Origin: Amycolatopsis pittospori
GTDB taxonomy: Bacteria; Actinomycetota; Actinomycetes; Mycobacteriales; Pseudonocardiaceae
Direction of reading: 5' to 3'
Length of the DNA stretch: 64,000 nucleotides
NCBI RefSeq assembly: GCF_013870525.1
Contig: NZ_JACBXD010000027.1
Coordinates: forward strand, 30,014-94,013
Position 1 is the first letter of the stretch. Every line of letters begins with the position of its first letter. The position numbers and the translations under genes were made by a program. The notes under the pieces are model-generated. The model was not told the origin of the DNA, made no database searches, and saw only the letters and a list, made by a program, of their open reading frames with translations. Shown here piece by piece: positions 61,859-64,000 of the stretch.

Positions 61859-62284
61859 ATGACCCAGACAGCCACCGCCACGACCACCGAGATCGACCCG
61901 ACCTCCGCCAAGTGGCAAGGCCTGGCCCTCTCCGTCGTCCGCGTAGTGGTCGCGTTCCTGTTCCTCTGCCACGGCCTGCAGAAGATGGGCTTCTTCGACA
62001 AGCCCGCCGCCCCGTTCGGCACCTGGCCGGGCTGGTACGCCGGAGTGATCGAACTGGTGGGCTCGCTGCTCATCCTGGTGGGCCTGTTCACCCGCCCGGT
62101 CGCGGTTCTGCTCTCCGGCACGATGGCCTACGCGTACTTCGTCGTCCACCAGCCCGACGCTCTGCTTCCACTGCAGAACAAGGGCGAGACGGCCGCCCTG
62201 TACTCGTGGGTCTTCCTGCTGTTCGCGGTCGTGGGACCGGGCACCTACGCGCTCGACACCCTGCGTCGGCGCCGGAAGTCCTGA
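61859..62284 (+). CDS. DoxX family membrane protein (2), paralogue of (1)
   Basis: A 141-residue protein from ATG 61859. It shares MTQT, FLFLCHGLQ, PGWY, LVGLFTRPVAVLLSG, MAYAYF, LLPLQN and ALDTLRRRR with the previous gene, so the pair is a tandem duplication. It has its own upstream region after the terminator, so the two copies are probably controlled differently. It converges on the cvnD-like gene. Confidence 0.87.
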   Translation: MTQTATATTTEIDPTSAKWQGLALSVVRVVVAFLFLCHGLQKMGFFDKPAAPFGTWPGWYAGVIELVGSLLILVGLFTRPVAVLLSGTMAYAYFVVHQPDALLPLQNKGETAALYSWVFLLFAVVGPGTYALDTLRRRRKS

Positions 62285-62295
62285 GCCCCCACCGA

Positions 62296-62350
62296 TGCCA
62301 TGAACGGCCCGTTACTTGCAAAATTTGCAAGTAACGGGCCGTTCATAGCA
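62296..62350. repeat. 55-bp palindrome, copy 2
   Basis: It has the same sequence as the palindrome at 49351-49405 except at the fourth base and the centre. It lies between the convergent DoxX (2) and cvnD-like genes. Two nearly identical copies 13 kb apart point to a dispersed element family or shared terminator. Confidence 0.8.
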
Positions 62351-62363
62351 CGGTCGGAAGGCG

Positions 62364-62969
62364 TCAGCGGCCCTGTGGCAACCCGGCGGCGAGGTCGGAC
62401 AGCGCGAGCACGTGCTCCATCAGCACGGTCAGCACCTGCTTCGTCGACTCGCGTTCCCGCGCGTCGCACAGCAGCAGCGGGACGTCCATGCTGACGTCGA
62501 GCGCCTGCCGGACCTCTTCGGTGCCGTAGCGGTACGCGTTGTCGAAGCAGTTGACGGCGACGACGAACGGCAGTCCGCGGCGTTCGAAGAAGTCGACGGC
62601 CGCGAAGCAGCTGTCGAGCCGTCTGGTGTCGGCGAGCACGACGGCGCCGAGAGCTCCTTCGGCGAGCTCGTCCCACATGAACCAGAACCGGTCCTGCCCG
62701 GGCGTGCCGAACAGGTACAGGATCAGCTCGGGGTTGATGGTGATGCGGCCGAAGTCGAGGGCGACCGTGGTGGTCGTCTTCTTCTCGACACCGGTGAGGT
62801 CGTCGACGCCCTCGGACGCCGCGGTGATGACCTCCTCGGTGCGCAGCGGGGGAACCTCGCTGACCGAACCGACCATCGTGGTCTTACCGACCCCGAACCC
62901 GCCGGCGATGAGGACCTTGACCGCGTTCGCGGTCAAGGATCGCCTGGGCTCAGAGTTTCCGGATGCCAT
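62364..62969 (-). CDS. cvnD: Conservon small GTPase-like protein CvnD
   Basis: A 201-residue ATP/GTP-binding protein (MASGNS start; ATG 62972 is equally possible). The P-loop is AGGFGVGKTT, then DFGRITI and YLFGTPGQDRFWFMW as switch/Walker B, and VVAVNCFD as the NKxD-like segment. CvnD proteins form a membrane-linked switch complex with CvnA, B and C. It overlaps the cvnC-like gene by 20 bp. No CvnE P450 gene follows, so this is a four-gene conservon. Confidence 0.92.
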   Translation of the reverse strand: MASGNSEPRRSLTANAVKVLIAGGFGVGKTTMVGSVSEVPPLRTEEVITAASEGVDDLTGVEKKTTTTVALDFGRITINPELILYLFGTPGQDRFWFMWDELAEGALGAVVLADTRRLDSCFAAVDFFERRGLPFVVAVNCFDNAYRYGTEEVRQALDVSMDVPLLLCDARERESTKQVLTVLMEHVLALSDLAAGLPQGR

Positions 62970-63321
62970 CAAGAACCGCCTGGAGTACGTGTTTGTTGGG
63001 GGTGTCGGTGACCGGTGTCGCGGTACGGAACAGCACGAGGTTCTGTTCGATGAGGTCGCTCAGCAGCACCTTGACCACCGGTAGCGGCAGATCGATGCGT
63101 GCGGCGACCTCCGCGACCGAGGTCGGTCTCTGGCACAGGTTGAGGATCCGCCCGTACTCCGGTTCGAAGCCGGCGACCTCGTGCGCGGTGCGCATGGCGA
63201 CCACCAGGGTGATCAGATCGAGGCCGAGCGTGTCCGAGCGGGTGCGCCCGCCCGTGACGGCGTAGGACCGGACCAGCGGCCCGGCGTCCTCCTCGAACCA
63301 GGACTCGTGCCGCCCGCTCAT
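62950..63321 (-). CDS. cvnC: DUF742 conservon protein CvnC
   Basis: A 123-residue DUF742 protein. VRSYAVTGGRTRSDTLGLDLITLV and the winged-helix-like RPTSVAEVAARIDLPLPVVKVLLSDLIEQNLV are typical. It is overlapped on both sides (4 bp with cvnB). It probably adapts the GTPase CvnD to the complex. Confidence 0.92.
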   Translation of the reverse strand: MSGRHESWFEEDAGPLVRSYAVTGGRTRSDTLGLDLITLVVAMRTAHEVAGFEPEYGRILNLCQRPTSVAEVAARIDLPLPVVKVLLSDLIEQNLVLFRTATPVTDTPNKHVLQAVLDGIRKL

Positions 63322-63728
63322 GGCGACAGAGGAGTCGCGGCGCGGGGCGCCGAGGTGAGTACCGCTCCGACCCGCTTGACCATCAGGTTCATCTCATAGG
63401 CCACGAGGCCCATGTCCGCGTCTTCCTTCGCCAGCAGCGCGAGGCACGCGCCGCGGCCCGCCGCGGTGACGAACAGGAAGGCGTGGTCCATCTCGACCAT
63501 GGTCTGGCGGACGTTGCCGCCGCCGAAGTGCCGTCCCGTGCCCCGCGCGAGGCTCTGGAACGCCGACGCCACCGCGGACAGGTGCTCGCCGTCCTGCTCC
63601 GACAGGTTGCCGGACCGTCCGATGAGCAGGCCGTCGGAAGACAGGACTACCGCCCGGTCCGCACCGCTCACCCGCTTGACCAGGTCATCCAGCAACCAGT
63701 CGAGTTCACTGACTCCTGCGTTGGCCAT
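63318..63728 (-). CDS. cvnB: Roadblock/LC7 domain protein CvnB
   Basis: A 136-residue roadblock/LC7 protein (LDWLLDDLVKRVSGADRAVVLSSDGLLIGRS). This family resembles GTPase-activating proteins such as MglB and is thought to act on CvnD. Its ATG directly follows the cvnA stop codon and it overlaps cvnC by 4 bp. Confidence 0.93.
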   Translation of the reverse strand: MANAGVSELDWLLDDLVKRVSGADRAVVLSSDGLLIGRSGNLSEQDGEHLSAVASAFQSLARGTGRHFGGGNVRQTMVEMDHAFLFVTAAGRGACLALLAKEDADMGLVAYEMNLMVKRVGAVLTSAPRAATPLSP

Positions 63729-64000
63729 CTAGTCACGATCTCCGTACATGTCGAGGTCGGTGTAGTCGTCCGTGGGTTCGGTGTCCCGGCCGCGGCGCGT
63801 GCCCTGCTGGAACGCGGCGAGGCGATTCCTGGCCAGTTCGGGGGTGTCCTCGCGGACCTCCTCGCGCTGGGCGGCAGGCCGGTCCTCCATCAACTGGGGG
63901 ACCAGGTTCGTCTGACGGCGGCGCTGCGGCAGCGGTGGCCTGCCGGGCGCCTCGGGGCCCGGTCGCCGGGTCTGCGGCGGACGGACGTCCTGCGGGACTT
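63729..64000 (-). CDS. cvnA: Conservon sensor kinase CvnA, C-terminal end (partial)
   Basis: The frame enters from the right edge and ends with TAG at 63729-63731. The visible 89 residues are the variable Pro/Arg/Gln-rich tail of CvnA kinases (PLPQRRRQTNLVPQLMED, ending DYTDLDMYGDRD). The kinase and sensor domains lie beyond the window. The cvnB ATG directly abuts the stop, so the operon reads cvnA-B-C-D. Confidence 0.85.
   Translation of the reverse strand, partial: VPQDVRPPQTRRPGPEAPGRPPLPQRRRQTNLVPQLMEDRPAAQREEVREDTPELARNRLAAFQQGTRRGRDTEPTDDYTDLDMYGDRD

Overview
The window is dense, high-GC DNA whose genes typically start at ATG or GTG behind GGAGG-type ribosome sites and often overlap by 4 bp. 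A conservon (cvn) operon at the right edge, three GAF-ANTAR regulators, a LexA-type box before a DUF222-HNH gene, DasR-type boxes before chitinase genes, an F420-type reductase, and DUF5994/DUF5988 proteins all point to an actinomycete. Family Pseudonocardiaceae, probably an Amycolatopsis relative, is my inference. I saw no tRNA, rRNA, transposase, integrase or CRISPR array. It reads as chromosomal, mostly accessory or lifestyle genes.

Layout. 1-2.6 kb: the end of a glycosyltransferase, an I36-type secreted inhibitor, and an Rrf2 regulator with a long palindromic operator before a RidA-like gene. 2.6-9.4 kb: a stress and membrane-lipid block with a fatty-acid desaturase, a cold-shock-like protein with an internal deletion, DUF5994, an HPF/RaiA-like protein, two GAF-ANTAR proteins, and an AI-2E-type exporter coupled to a second desaturase. 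9.4-16.4 kb: DUF4386, small secreted and LuxR-type proteins, a GT87 mannosyltransferase-like protein, a two-component system, DUF418 and a third GAF-ANTAR protein.

16.5-26.6 kb: a carbohydrate-use island on the minus strand. It holds a DeoR-HTH/LacI-sensor regulator, a sugar-binding lipoprotein, two permeases, a D-2-hydroxyacid dehydrogenase, DUF2264, a secreted GH6 glucanase, a sugar epimerase/isomerase and a Gfo/Idh/MocA oxidoreductase. There is no ABC ATPase, so a shared MsiK-like ATPase encoded elsewhere is expected. 26.7-36.8 kb: MerR/MFS, a divergent LysR and dialkylglycine-decarboxylase pair, a DUF222-HNH gene under an SOS box, a hydrolase, a BASS transporter, a quinone-oxidoreductase-like gene, DM13, TetR and an RpiB-like protein.

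37-42.1 kb: a chitinolytic locus of three secreted GH18 enzymes. Two are a CBM2-bearing tandem pair, the third carries a CBM and FnIII, and there are DasR-like boxes upstream of both transcription units. 42.3-46.2 kb: an ECF sigma factor facing a DevR/DevS-like two-component operon with a PNPOx-type protein, next to an F420-type reductase. 46.2-49.4 kb: a TetR regulator divergent from a UvrA-like drug-resistance ATPase, with two operator copies between. 49.4-62.3 kb: membrane proteins, two metallophosphoesterases, an orphan type II thioesterase, an MFS/beta-propeller pair, HAD and NUDIX enzymes and tandem DoxX proteins. 62.4-64 kb: cvnD-cvnC-cvnB and the end of cvnA.

A recurring feature is long perfect palindromes between convergent genes. 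One 55-bp palindrome occurs twice, 13 kb apart.
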